From positions 47,761,574 through 47,825,573 of the forward strand of contig CM063114.1 of NCBI GenBank assembly GCA_031841125.1: DNA of 64,000 nucleotides, given 5' to 3'. How positions within the stretch are numbered: position 1 is the stretch's first letter; the number at the start of each line of letters is the position of its first letter. Below, piece by piece: positions 50,931 through 63,600 of this stretch. This DNA comes from Acanthococcus lagerstroemiae. Taxonomy: Eukaryota > Arthropoda > Insecta > Hemiptera > Eriococcidae. Position numbers and translations under genes: made by a program. Under the pieces are notes generated by a model. That model was not told the DNA's origin. It saw only the letters and a list, made by a program, of their open reading frames with translations, and did not search any database.

Positions 50931-52690
50931 AACTCTAGTACGGTTGCCTTTGGAAGGATAGGTTATCGACCTGCATCAATTGAAGTTATAGGTACATAAA
51001 CTACCTCAAATGATAAGCTCCAAACATGATAATCAGCCAGAGGTGAATGGAATGCAGGCGGTAAGTCAATGAACTTGACCAAAAAGTTTAGTGGCCTTGA
51101 CATGATCATCAGAGGTCATTGAGCTGAAACAGTATGAACATATTCCTACTACTACGGTCGCATTATATAATGTACATGAACTAGCAAGTGCATTACAAGT
51201 GTAGAAACAATCGCATTATAAATAATAATTGGATTCGTATAATTCTTCAACCACGTTGTATGCACGCTTAATTGCGTACAGTTAAGTCGCATGCTCGATA
51301 TCCTCGTTGTACACTAACTTACTCCGCATAATTACGTTAATTACTTCTCCAAATATCCGTTTCAAGCGCAATTTCCCAAGTTTGAGGAAGTAAGAGGAGG
51401 GAAAAGACACCATTATAGTAATAGATAATGGAGAAAGAAAACGTCGTTTAGTTTCTTCGTGTGTTTTTGGGGAAATGGGAAAAAAGTACGCCACAGATTG
51501 TGTAATTTTACGTTTTCTTTATATATTTCGCGTTCTCGTGGATTTTCTGCTGAGCTGCAAGTTGAATACCTGGATGCGGATACCAGCGAAAACATAATAA
51601 ACGACATCGCTGTAGACGGTGCCATCCTCCGGTGCATTAGTTCTTCTGTACCGAACATCAACTGACAATGAGTTAAGTCACGGCTAAGTCCTGCTGTGCA
51701 AACGTGCAGACGGATCAGTTTTCGCTCATTTTCGCAAATTCTCTCGTCTCTCTGTCTGGAAGCGTTTATCAAATGCAGGAATATTGTTCCACCCTCAACG
51801 AGTCGCAAAAGGTAATTTTAAATTTGCTGAAAGAAAAATATGTATATAAGTCCCGGTGTATAGACCGAGGAATAAAGTGAACAGAAAGAAAAATGCTCGC
51901 GACTAAAAATATCGCAATTTGAGGCTCGAGGACCTGCAGGCTGGGAAAATAAAACGCACGAGCAAATAAAGAAGGAGAGTTACGTAGCGGAAAAAATCAG
52001 CGAAGAAAGAAGAAAAAAGGTGGATATTCTGCCTGCGGCTTATACGCCCGGCCTCGCTAATACAAATTCATAAAATAATAAAAACTTGGAGGCAGGAACT
52101 CTCTGCTTTCCTGCGTACGAATTCGCGGATGTCGAGTTGTAAGGAAAGTTCAGTACGCATCTGCTTGAAATTTTCATCTCGTATCTCAGCGTCATTCATC
52201 CCTCCCGTCTCCACCGGTAATGAATATTTGAAAATTGGAATACTTGCAGAAGGTATCGGAGTCTTCGTTTCCGGCCATAAACAGTTTCTGCGGTTCGCTG
52301 ATGTGGTCACGTGGCTAGCATCTGAACACCTGTAGGAATTATGAGTAACTCGGAGACGAAGATTGAGGTGAGAGAATCTAGAATTAGAGCTCAACATTGT
52401 GGAAATGATGCGTAACTAACTCATAAGATGAAGTGCTATTGGCTGTGTCGGATTAAGCGGTGAGATTATATACGTTCACCAGTTCGGCGTGAGCTTTTGA
52501 CAAAAGCTGTCATAAAAACAGTGGCGTCATGTCTGGGTGTTCAAGGTGTTCACTGCACACCCACTTAATTTCTGTCTTACAACAAAAATCCCAGAAACAA
52601 GGAAATATTTAAATTCTGATTAAAATACAAAATATAACCTGAAAAAATTGAAAACTAGCCGGAATTTTCCTCTTTGCGCTTCGTGCGGTT
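50931..52690. other. Unassigned DNA
   Basis: No TE protein is recognised. Frames at 51413-51808 and 52068-52397 (minus) and their plus-strand shadows have no known similarity. CAGTGGCGTCATGTCTGGGTG at about 52528-52548 resembles a hAT-type end, but no partner was found. Confidence 0.3.
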
Positions 52691-52691
52691 C

Positions 52692-53197
52692 TTATCTTTG
52701 TCACATACTATGGGAACCGCGTAGGATGTTCACTAGCAACATTGCACACTCTTGTCGGTCTTGTCGCAGTGGCGTTATCTTTGTCACATACTATGGGAAC
52801 CACGTAGGATGTTTACTAGCAACATTGCCCACTCTCGTTGGTCTTGTCGCAATGGCGTTATCTTTGTCACATACTATGGGAACCGCGTAGGATGTTTACT
52901 AGCAACATTGCCCACTCTCGTGGGTCTTGTCGCAATGGCGTTATCTTTGTCACATACTATGGGAACCGCGTAGGATGTTTACTAGCAACATTGCCCACTC
53001 TCGTTGGTCTTGTCGCAATGGCGTTATCTTTGTCACATACTATGGGAACCGCGTAGGATGTTTACTAGCAACATTGCCCACTCTCGTTGGTCTTGTCGCA
53101 ATGGCGTTATCTTTGTCACATACTATGGGAACCGCGTAGGATGTTTACTAGCAACATTGCCCACTCTCGTTGGTCTTGTCGCAGTGGCGTTATCTTT
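52692..53197 (+). repeat. 83-bp minisatellite, ~6 near-identical copies
   Basis: Units start at 52692, 52775, 52858, 52941, 53024 and 53107, exactly 83 bp apart, and a partial unit begins at 53190. Copies differ at only a few positions, mostly in the first. Since 83 is not a multiple of three, the four overlapping open frames are repeat translations shifted from unit to unit. High identity implies recent expansion or homogenisation. Confidence 0.97.
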
Positions 53198-54210
53198 TAT
53201 AAAGCGTGGACTGCTGGATGTCTCGCTTGACCCGAAGTGCTTTCCGCTTCGTCTTCGCTCTATTCTTCGCATCGTATACCTCCGATAATTCGCCGACCTT
53301 GAGTTCGATTGACAGTACACACGCTTACACGCCTACTGCCTCCGAGGAAACAGTGTGGTACGCACTGACACATCTCCGCGTGGCTTTCCGCCAAATCTTC
53401 TCCATTTCCGCTCTTCTGTATGGAATCTTGATGGCGTCAGCCAATACTGGCCCTCTGTATAGGAAGACCGACATGATGACGTTTACGTACATTTTTCTCC
53501 TCTTCTCCCTCGGTCCCTGTAGTGAGTAGTGAATAAGTTTTCAAGACGTAATACGAGTCTTCGGAACTCCTTGTCAAGTTTTGAGAGTTGTAAGAAGTCT
53601 ACGTTAGTTTTGAACTGTCTTCGCGAGTTTTTAAATGGATTTGAAGAGCGTTTTACAAAGTTTTTAAAAACGCTTCTACGTTTCTTAAATAAAAATGGCA
53701 GTAACAGGCGTGATCCTGTAATCAGGTATTGAAGAGCTGTAAAGAGTCTTGAGTGAGGTTTGAAAAGTAAGCGAGTCTTATGTAGAAGCCTTACAGACGA
53801 GTTTTAAACAAGTCTAGGAGAGTCTTAGCAAATTTTCTCGGATTCGTGAATTGCTTAAGCACTTATGGAAGAGTCTGAGTGATCTTGCTCATGTCTGGAA
53901 GTGCCTTAATAAAGTATAGAAGAGTCATAACAACGAATTCATTTTGTTATGAGACATTAGTCAAAGTTTCAGGGTGCCTACCAGGTCATATAAGTCGTAT
54001 GAAGTAATATTTTTTCCCTCTGAAGTCATATATATTGTTTTTTAAACAGTGTGACTGAAAAATTGATAACATGCTACTTTCTACAAGAGTTTTGCTCTTT
54101 TTTCTTTTTTCCCTCATTTATATTCTGATGCTTTATACTACAGCGCATTCAGCATTATAATTAATTACTCATAATTTGGGATGCATGTCTACTGCCTGCA
54201 CCATCCCAGT
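53198..54210. other. Unassigned DNA with degenerate GAGTCTT repeats and a lone TIR-like end
   Basis: 53200-53525 carries unrecognised frames on both strands. 53540-53950 repeats GAGTCTTxxxxAGTTTTxAA-like phrases with no fixed unit. CAGGGTGCCTACCAGGTCAT at about 53972 resembles the left end of the 26929-27525 family (CAGGGTGTCTAACAGGTCA), but its right end is missing. Confidence 0.4.
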
Positions 54211-54617
54211 CAGTATTGGGACGAGTCACCTAAAAAATGATTCGAATTTCGAATCATGAGTCATTTTTAATTTTTACAATTCGAATCTCTTCAAATCAGA
54301 AATTTTACGAATGCGCCAAAATATGATTCGAATTACGAATCAATTTTTTTTCTTCAATTTTTCAAGTACGTTTGCTCAACTGACGATTTTGAGTCTTATC
54401 TTTACATTTCTCTTCATCACAGCTTGACTGACTATAATCCGGATCATCGATGGTTTCTTCAAGAATTCTGTAGTGATTATCTATGTTCAAAATTGAAATT
54501 CTGATCTTCGCTATGAAAATTCTTGGCCTACAGGCGGCATATTTTTTTTCCAATTCATTTTTTTTAGTCTTGCGGCCCAGATCAGATGCACATTTCATAC
54601 TTGTATAATATAATCAC

Positions 54618-57600
54618 CGGGGCTGCAAAGCCGAAAAATAAAACTTCGGATTCGGCTTCAACTTTTGACCTTCAAAAATAAAGATTCAATTTCTGCTTTT
54701 AACTTCGCAATTTTTGCTTTTCAGCTTATGCCTTTCAGCTTTTGAAGCCAAAACAATAAAGGTTCTGCTTAAAACTTTCGGCTTGCAGCTTTTCTTCTTG
54801 TTTTTCAAATTTTGCAAAAGAAGAAGAATCTATTGGCACTTCTCATTCCACAGATGACAGAAGAAATGGCTGAAATTTGGTGAAAAATTTGCTAACTAAA
54901 AATTGAGGTAAATGTGATTTAGCATTTATGTGAAAATGTAAATGTACTCTTATAGTTATATTTTATAATTGGATTAGGTTACCAGTTTTTTTAAATCAAG
55001 ATTGAAAATACTAGAAAAAAGTACAACAATGAAAAATTGAGAGAAATGGACATAACTATTTATTTGTTTCTATAATTCTGGGTTTTGAGGTTGGACCAAA
55101 TCGATTTCAGCGATAGACAATCATGTATGTTGCATCTCTTCTAATACTCCATATTGCCTACTTATTAGCCTATCCTGTTATCAAGTACGTAGTTTATGAT
55201 AAAGACATAATCGTAATTTCGTAGTATTATGGTCGTACTAGTGAGTTTTGAGTTTTGTCTTTCGCGTTGTACCTTATGATATCTTGTCTGTTTTCCCTGT
55301 TCTCTGTATAATTCTCATAGTCTTATCGTATGATCATCGATTTCATTACGATAAATACCTAACAGTTAAATTTTCGGCTTACACTTTCGGCAACGCAATT
55401 CAGCAACGTTTGCGTTGCCGAAAGAATTCAAACTTTCTCAAAAATTCACCGCATTCGGGCCCATTTCGCGCATCAAATTCTGTTATCCATTTCCAATTCG
55501 ATAACAGGAGAGGCAAATAAGTATGCTGTATGGAGTACTGTAAAAGCCCTATTTTTGATGACTTTAGAGCGGTTCAAATTTCAAGGTTTGACTTGAGAGA
55601 TAATCGTATAGTTAAACTGTTCCTGTTTTGTAATTTGTTTGTTTCATTCGAATAGAATCCATTTTCTCATTGGTCATTTCTCATTGGGATGTGAAACGGA
55701 ATGTAGGAGCGCTAATGTGCACTTCCAAATAAAAGGCTGAGTGATCAGCTAATCACAGACGGAAATAACTTTACTGTAGATGGAAAATATGGGTTTTTCA
55801 AAAAATCCTTATAAAATTAAGAAATGACAGACATGCTTCAAATTTGAACTGCAGGGAGCTACATATTCGAACTTGTGATTAAAAATTTAATTTGTCAGGT
55901 GGCAAAATTAATAAGAAGTGCGGTGAAGTAAGAAGTGAAAAATGCCTTATCAGCTTCTCATCAGTTACCGGCATGATGTTCTGACTGCTTGAAAAAAGGT
56001 CCTTTGTCTTATAAGAAATACATTGACGGAAGGCTCTTTTTCCTCATGCGCTTCATTTTTCTCCATGATCACTCAATGAAGGTTCATAAAACAACCGCTA
56101 GATGTCAACCACTTTGATTCCGAGTCCCGATACAAACCAATTAAAAAAAAAAAAAACGGCCTCGCGGATTGCAAGCGCTAGTGTAGAGTAGGTATTTTTT
56201 GATAAGCAAACGGTGACTTGACGTCACTTACGTGTAAGGTCTTCTTTTCCCACGGGAACATGAAAGCTGATGACGCTACACGCACATCATGGAAGTTCAA
56301 GGCTTCAAACTGTGAAGCTGCAGACTGCAATCATGCAGCAGACTTTGATCAATACAGAATATACTAGAATACATTTCCATTTTCCGTTGAATTCATTCCA
56401 AGCGGCAAGCAGAAATCAAACACTCTACCTTTACAAGACAAATAAATTCAAAGGACATAAATCCAACGAATTTCAGATACACGAGTTTCAATGAATATGA
56501 ACTGATAACTGCTGATTACAATTCAAAGAGGGACAGGAATTTTGTTTCGATTCAAATAAAGGAGGAATTTTACTTCGATTCAAATAAAGTTGTGTTCTCG
56601 CTTCAGAAAACGCACATTAATGTGTTCTTACTCCTCATTACAATGTTTATAAGATGCAGAGACATTAGCTCCGCGCTCCACTTCTGGTCACACAATGCGT
56701 GAAATATTCGTGAACTGTTCGAATGCGAGAAAGATATTATCCTTTCATTTTGAAAAAAAAACAAAAAAAAAACAAAAAAAAACACGTGATCTGCCAATTA
56801 TTTATTCACGTTTTTCGTTAATTCCGCTACCCGATTATAATAGAAGTTCAAATTTATTTATTTATTTAAGGTCCCCTCAACAGCCATTGGCCAATTACAG
56901 AGGAGCTTGGTTGAAGGAATGTTGACAGTTTTGGATGATTCTTCGTTTCTGATAGCGAAAAGACGAAGGTAATAGTCAAATGAGAAACGAAATATTTGTG
57001 AAAGACCTGAAATAGAATACCAAAATTACCGCTTACTTAATACTGCTAACATATTTATGAGACATAACTCACATCGCATTATTCCTAGGAAATTTTCCTG
57101 ATAAGAGTACCACAGAATGATGCATGTACTTGGTTCGATTCAAATACATTATTTGTTACTTCAACTGAGAACCCATTTCATACAAACAAACAGTACACTT
57201 TCCTCTTCTAAATCCAGTTAATGTCTTCACTTTCTTTGAGGAAATAGTTCGTTTTGTAGAAAAGTACGAATCGCACAATATTGTCATGAATAAAATACGA
57301 AATCACGAAATAAAACGTAAACAAGTTCGTAAATTGGCGTAACGGAGAGGATACATTCATAATAGTAAACCGACTTTCGATAGATGGTAGTTAACAGAGA
57401 AGGCAACTGAGCTAAAACTGAACTATGAGCTGTATACAATTCAGTCGTATTTAAAGAAATGATGAAAATTCGATTGCAATAGGGTGTTTGCTTGCAGCGC
57501 TCCGCGCGGCAGACACCCTTAAAAGTAAAAAGCAGAAAAAAATTAAACTTTGGCTTCGGCTTGTAGCTTTTCAAAATTTTTGCTTTTCAGCTTTCGGCGT

Positions 57601-57621
57601 TCAGCTGACTTTGCAGCCCTG
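54618..57621. mobile_element. Inner TIR element, ~3.0 kb, hAT-like ends
   Basis: CGGGGCTGCAAAG (left) and CTTTGCAGCCCTG (right) are inverted repeats with one mismatch, followed by TTCGGCTT/AGCTTTTC-rich subterminal DNA on both sides. The flanks ATAATCAC and CATATCAC share only ATCAC, so the 8-bp duplication is weak. The interior has frames such as 55248-55520 that I cannot assign. A compact inverted repeat AGGGTGTTTGC / GCAGACACCCT at about 57482-57521 looks like a further tiny foldback insertion. Confidence 0.65.
57482..57521. repeat. Short foldback AGGGTGTTTGC...GCAGACACCCT
   Basis: Two 11-bp arms (one T-C difference) enclose a CG-rich 18-bp centre, GCGCTCCGCGCGG. It is unusual in composition for its AT-rich neighbourhood. 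Confidence 0.7.
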
Positions 57622-58059
57622 CATATCACAGAATATGACAGTTCATATTTGTGACCTGTCAAAAGAAAAGACTTTACTGACATCGAACTTACAAAAAAAA
57701 AGAGCCCTTAATGATATACAACTAAGGAATTATTTTTAGAGTAGTTCGATACCACTAAGGGCCTTTTTCTTGTGACACGTCATATTTCATAGAAATACGG
57801 AAAGCAATATAAAAAGCAATTAAAAGCGAATTCCAAAAGTCAAAACGAAAATTGAAATATTGAAAACAAAAAACATAAAGTCAAAAAAACAAAAGATTTG
57901 AACGGCGAATCACTTACATTTTTTCGAATCACGAATACATGATATGCGATTCGAATCACCTTCGATTTCTCTCATGAATCTTTCACAAATTGATTTGAAT
58001 ACATTTCACAAATAAAAATTTTTGATTCGAATCATGCCCATTACTGATCCCAGTGATAA

Positions 58060-59750
58060 CTGATAAGCAGTAGGCGTATGTGTTGGCGTACGAGCAGCGG
58101 CGTAGTTTCGAACCAATTTCTATCACTGTGTTCTTTGGTCTATGGTACAATCATAGAACTTAGAGTAACTGATATGAATGTAGTCGAGTATTTCCCCCCC
58201 CCCCTAATTACTGTTTGTGATGTGTGAGAAGAATGTTGATAGTTTGTAGTGATATTTGTGTCGAAAAGTGTGTAGCCACAGTTCGTTTGCTGGTTTGCTG
58301 ATCCCGTATTCACGACGTTGAGTAGCTGTCCACAACAGACACACGCGCAGTACCAATCTTTCTGATCTGGTGGTAACACGCCCAGCGATTATAATGCTTT
58401 GTTCGTGGGAACTGGCGGGGGTTTCAGGCAGTACTGCCATACGATCTTCTGTGCCAAAATTCAGCTTGGCGTTTCTTCCTCTATTATGTTTTAATTGTAC
58501 TGGTCTAATGGGAATCCTCGGTCAGCCAGCTCGGAAGTCATTAACTTCTGTATAACTTTGGCGTGTCATCGACCTGTCTCTGAACGAGAGCAAAACAAAA
58601 CTGCTTTTAAATAACATCTCAAGTCTTTCTCATGTTCGTATGTACTGAGTTCAGCTGGTACCTATGGTGAACGTTTATATTGTGGCCCTTTGTGGCTTTT
58701 TCAGTGGGCCCGTTTGCCTCATCTCTGTTCCTGTTAGTCATTTCGGGCAGGTTTGATGGATCAGCGTTGGCTTGGTTAACGGTCGAAGTTAGTCCTGTTG
58801 GCCTGTCTAAAACAACGGATGGGAACTGAGCACAGACTTTCCTATCCTGTACTCTACTGAAATCAATCATTAAGCCTGCAATGCGTAGACAGTGCTGGAC
58901 TCAGGTGCCGTGATTCTGCATCTTCAGCCACGGGACCAATGTAAGAATGTTTTACGGATGCAAGCATATGCCACCGCCGTAGTTATTTTTGTACACGTAT
59001 AGGTCATAAAACCCTAAGTCTGCGTCCGTTCTCGAGTATCCATGTTTCACACACGGGACTAAGCACTCTCGTTTGTATTCGTAACATCATGTGGCCGCGA
59101 TATTCCCCGGTAAAGGGGCTGCTGAAAAGCTATCGGCGAAAACTCCCCCTTGCTGTGTATGCGCATGTAAAGAAAGTAAAATTTTCTTTCACGTTCAGTG
59201 TCACCCAACCTCTTGAGGCTGAAAAGGTATGCGGTCGTTTTCTCCATTCAAGGTTGTCTACTACCGAGTTTCTTTTCTCCCGATGTGTGCGAGTGAGCAT
59301 ACAAATGAATAAAAGCGAAAGCTTTTATACGCCACCCTTTCGCTCTTCCGTGCGCAGCCTTCGTGGCCGAAGTGCAGCTCAAGTGACCAACACTCTTGTA
59401 TTGAAATACATCGAAGACCCTGTTCCAGTTGTGGGTTATTATGCGGCGGTGGAAAGGCTTGATGAACGAGTGTACGGATTTGGTAATATGAAACGAATGC
59501 CCTGAAATAGCTGTTTGAGCGGGGGGGGGGGGGAGTTTTGGCTGGCTCAAACCAGAACATCTCACAAATTGACCATATCCACTCAGTTCTTGAACTTGAG
59601 TTCGGATTGAAGCCGCGGGCCGAATAGGATCCATGCTAGAGACAAGCACACCGACAGACATTTTGAGGGATGAACTGCCTAGGAAGGTACTGGAAACCTA
59701 ACCTCCTTTTCCATTGCCCCTTCCTGGTCACGAAGAGATTATTATTCTGA
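58060..59750. other. Unassigned DNA
   Basis: No TE protein is recognised. CAGCGGCGTAGTTTCGAACC at about 58095 resembles a hAT-type end without partner. C- and G-tracts lie at 58195-58204 and 59521-59532. Confidence 0.3.
59089..59505 (+). CDS. Unrecognised 138-codon open frame
   Basis: This is the longest plus-strand frame in a stretch without TE signature. It starts MWPRYSPVKGLLKSYRRKLP and ends GFGNMKRMP. The first 40 residues are basic and the middle holds a serine/arginine-rich segment (SSVRSLRGRSAAQ). I see no known domain, signal peptide or membrane segment. Overlapping minus-strand frames (59248-59661, 59261-59560) are of similar length, so the openness may only reflect base composition. 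A host exon, TE remnant or chance are all possible. Confidence 0.15.
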   Translation: MWPRYSPVKGLLKSYRRKLPLAVYAHVKKVKFSFTFSVTQPLEAEKVCGRFLHSRLSTTEFLFSRCVRVSIQMNKSESFYTPPFRSSVRSLRGRSAAQVTNTLVLKYIEDPVPVVGYYAAVERLDERVYGFGNMKRMP

Positions 59751-59759
59751 CTTTGCTAC

Positions 59760-60640
59760 CATAAAAAAATAAAAACTTCTCATGATAATACATCGTTTGA
59801 TTTTTCGAGCCAGATTGATCCTCTAACTCTTTTCCAATGAAATTTGGATTTTAGGGTCCCAAATTTTTGATGTTGTTCTGTTGTTCAGTTTTCCAGTAAA
59901 TCAATTTGACCCACTTGATTAGGAAAAGCTCGAATTTGTCGTTCAAATCGAGGATGGATCAAAAATATGATGCAATATTCAAAATCAGAACACTTTCCGT
60001 CAAAACACGATAATTTTTCCGATTTTGTATGCAAAATCAATTTCGACTTTTTGGGTCTAAAGTTTGATATTCAAGCCCAAATCGGGGTTGGATCGTACAT
60101 CGAATGCAATAAATTAACGACCGAGAAAACCCTACCTCGAAACTTAGTTCAATCTGCAAGACAGTTTGATTTTGACCTTTTGTGAGTCCCATGCTTGGAA
60201 TGTTGGACGCCATTCTAGGCCGCATCAAAAATTTGATGCGTTATTCGGAATTAGCGGCCCAAGAATTCCAACTTGAATTTTTTTTTCTTCAACATTTTCA
60301 AGCTAATTTAATTCTGCCGCTTTTAAATTAACAATTTTGAATTCTTGGGCCAAGATCAGACCGTGATAGAAAAATGAGTTGTGATAATCGGGATCAGTGA
60401 CCCAAGGAATCCTGCTTTTGATTTTGTGTTGGGCACTTCCCCATTTAAGATTTCAGTGTTGGTATGTTCGAGCCCTCCCCTCTTTGGGGAGCAAATCTCC
60501 CCCTCCACATAAAAGAAAACGAGACCGTGTTAACTCTGAGAATCTGTTTTCGTCCCGTATAGATCTGACTGTTGGGAGTATTTCATGGAACACCTTGTTT
60601 CACTCCGTAATTCAACCTCACAGCCGGTTGAGGGGCCGAA
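59760..60640. repeat. Degenerate repeat with GGGTCCCAAATTTTTGATG / GCCCAAATCGGGG phrases
   Basis: Loose repetition of phrases joining AATTTTTGA, GGCCCAAGAATTC and AAAATCAATTT. Related in style to 42590-43130. No gene. Confidence 0.4.
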
Positions 60641-60649
60641 GCGGTCTGA

Positions 60650-63600
60650 AAAGCGTTCTTTAAAGTCTTGAGAGTCCAAATGAGTCTTCAAAGTCTGAAT
60701 GAATCTTCTCTCTGCCTGATTAAGTCGTGGTAGTATTACAATGATTACCGAGTCTAAGCAGAATCTGTTCTCCGTATCCAAATGAATCTTCGAATTCTGA
60801 ATGAATCGTGTCACTGGCTGATTAAGTCGTGGAAGAATTGTAATGAGGATTACCGAGTCTTATAGCGGAATCTCTTCTAAGTGTCTGAATGAATCTTCAA
60901 ACTCTGTACTGAAACTTGTCATTATCTGATGAAGTCTTGGAAGAATTCCTATAAGTATATCCGAGTCTTAGCAGAATTTGTTCTGAGATTCCAAATGAAT
61001 TTTCGTAGTCTGTATAAATCTTGTCATTGTCTGATTAAGTGCAGGAAGAATTGCTAAGAGAATTACTGTGTCTTAGTGGAATCTGTTCCGAGTTTCCAAA
61101 TGAATATTTGAAGTCTGTGTGAACCTACTTGTCTGATCAAGTATTGGAAGAATTCCAATGAGAATTATCGAGGTTCAGCGGAATCTCTTCTGAGAGTTCA
61201 AAAATATTTTCAAAGTATGAATGAATCTTGCCATTGTCTGATCAAGTCCTGGAAGAACTCCAAGGATAGGATTGATGTTTAGCGGAATCTAACAGAGTAT
61301 GAGGTAAATTGGATATTTGGAATTGTCTGAAGAGAAGGAGAGATAAACTAATAGGACATAAATTGAGGCACTCAGGAATAATATCACTACTGCTAGAAGG
61401 AAGAGTGGAAGGAAAGAATTGGGTAGGACGGCAAAGATTCCAGTATGTTTCGACGGATAATAAAGGGTGTTAAATGCAAGTGTTATTACGAAATGACAGA
61501 ATTCACACAAGATAGGGAGGAATGGAGAGTTGCATCAAACCGGCCGTGCGGCTGATAACCTTATCATCAATGTGAGAGTCTTAATGAATCGTCGAAGTCT
61601 GTATGAATCTTGTCATTATCTGATTGGGTTCTGGAAGAATTCCCATGAGAATTGCCGAGTCTTAGCGGAATCTGTTCGGAGAGTCCACATAAATCTTGGA
61701 CGTGTCTATGAATCTTGTCATTTTCTGAAGTCCTGGAAGAATTCTAATAAGAATTACCGAGTCTGAGCGGAATCTGTTCTGAGAGGCAAAATGAATCTTC
61801 GACATCTGTGTGAATCTTATCATTGTCTAATCGAGTCTAATTGTCACGAGGATTTCTGAGGTTTAGTGAAATCTAATCTGAGAGTCCTAATGAATTGTCG
61901 AAGCGTGAATGAGTCTTGTCATTGTCTAATTAAATCCTGGAATAATTGCAGTGAGAATTCTCAAGACTGAGTGCTGGTAGAATTCCATTGAGGATTACTG
62001 AGGTCTAGCAGAATCTGTTTTATTTCCAAATGAATCTTCAAAGTCTTTGTCATTGTCTGATTAGGTCCTGGAAGAATTGTAATGAGGATTACCGAGTCTT
62101 AGTGGCATCTGTTCCGAGTTTCCTAATGAATATTTGAAGTCTGTGTGAATCTTGTCGTTGTCTGATCAAGTACTGGAAGAATTCCAATGAGAATTATCGA
62201 GGTTTAGCAGAATCTCTTCTGAGAGCTCAAAAATATTTTCAAAGTACGAATGAATCTAGTCATTGTCTGATCAAGTCCTGGAAGAACTCCAAGGATAGGA
62301 TTGATGTTTAGCAGAATCTAATCTGAGAATCTAAATGAATCATCGAAGTCCGTATAGATCTTGTCATTTTCTGAAGTCCTAGAAGAATACCAATAAGAAT
62401 TACCGAGTCTTAGCGGAATCTGATGAGAGAGGCCTAATGAATCTTCGACATCTGTATGAATCTTATCATTGTCTGATCAAGTCCTGGAGGTATTGTCATG
62501 CGAATCACTGCGGTTTAGTGGAATCTAATCTGAGAGTCCTAATGAATCGTCAAAGTGTAAATGAGTCTTGTCATGTCCTGATTAAATCGTGGAATAATTG
62601 CAGTGAGGATTCTCAAGGTTTAGTGTCATCTATTCTGACTGAGAGGAATCTTCGAGATCTGTGTATATCTTGTCACTATTTGATTGAATGCTGAAGGAAT
62701 TACAATGAGGATTACCAAGTCTTAGTGTAATCTATTCTGAAAGTCCAATTAATTCTTCGACATCTGTATGAATATTCTCATTTTCTGATTAAGTCGTGGA
62801 AGAATTCCACTGAGGATTACAGAGGTCTAGCATAATCTATTTTGTTTCCAAATGAATCTCCAAAGTCTTTGTCATTGTCTGATGAAGTCCTGGAAGAATT
62901 GTAATGAGGATTACCAAGACTCAGTGAAATCCGTTGTAAGTTCCCAAATGAATCGTCAAAATTTGCATGAATCTTGTCACTATCTGAATATATCTTGGAA
63001 GAATTCCAATGATTGCCGAGTCTTAGTGGAATCTGTCCCGAGTTTCCTAATGAATATTTGAAGTCTGTGTGAATCTTGTCGTTGTCCGATCAAGTACTGG
63101 AAGAATTCCAATTAGAATTATCGCGGTTCAGCGGAATCTCTTCTGAGAGCTCAAAAATATTTTCAAAGTGCGTATGAATGAATTTTGTCATTATCTGATC
63201 AAGTCCTAGAAGAACTCCAAGGATAGCATTGATGTTTAACGGAATCTAATCTGAGAATCTAATTGAATCATCGAATTCCGTATGGATTTCGTCATTATCT
63301 GATTGGGTCCTGGAAGAATTCCCATGAGAATCACCGAGTCTTAGTGGAATCTGTTCTGAGAGTACAAATGAATCTTGGACGTGTCTATGAATCTTGTCAT
63401 TTTCTGAAGTCCTGGAAGAATTCCAGTAAGAACTACTGAGTCTTAATGGAATCTTTTAATGAATCTTCGACATCTGTGTGAATCTTCTCATTGTATAATC
63501 CAGTCCTAGAAGAATTGTTATGAGGATTACTGTGGTTTAGTGAAATTTAATCTGAAAAGTCCTAATGAATTGTTGAAGTGTGAAAATGAGTCTTGTCATT

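Larger units (their letters stand above)
54211..58046. mobile_element. hAT-like element (outer), perfect 8-bp TSD, containing another element
   Basis: The left end CAGTATTGGGACGA and right end CATGCCCATTACTG are imperfect inverted repeats. ATCCCAGT is present on both sides (54203-54210 and 58047-58054). The outer element's own DNA (54211-54617 and 57622-58046) is rich in GATTCGAATC phrases near both ends. The rest is a second TIR element. Without that insert it would be about 0.8 kb. The minus frame 54362-54598 is unrecognised. No transposase domain is visible. Confidence 0.9.

Noticed and set aside
52528..52550. CAGTGGCGTCATG as a hAT end (similarly CAGCGGCGTAG near 58095)
   Set aside because: No matching right end or 8-bp duplication was found in the window.
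52692..53197. Regular repeats as a possible CRISPR array
   Set aside because: The 83-bp units are joined head to tail with no variable spacers, and the window is eukaryotic.
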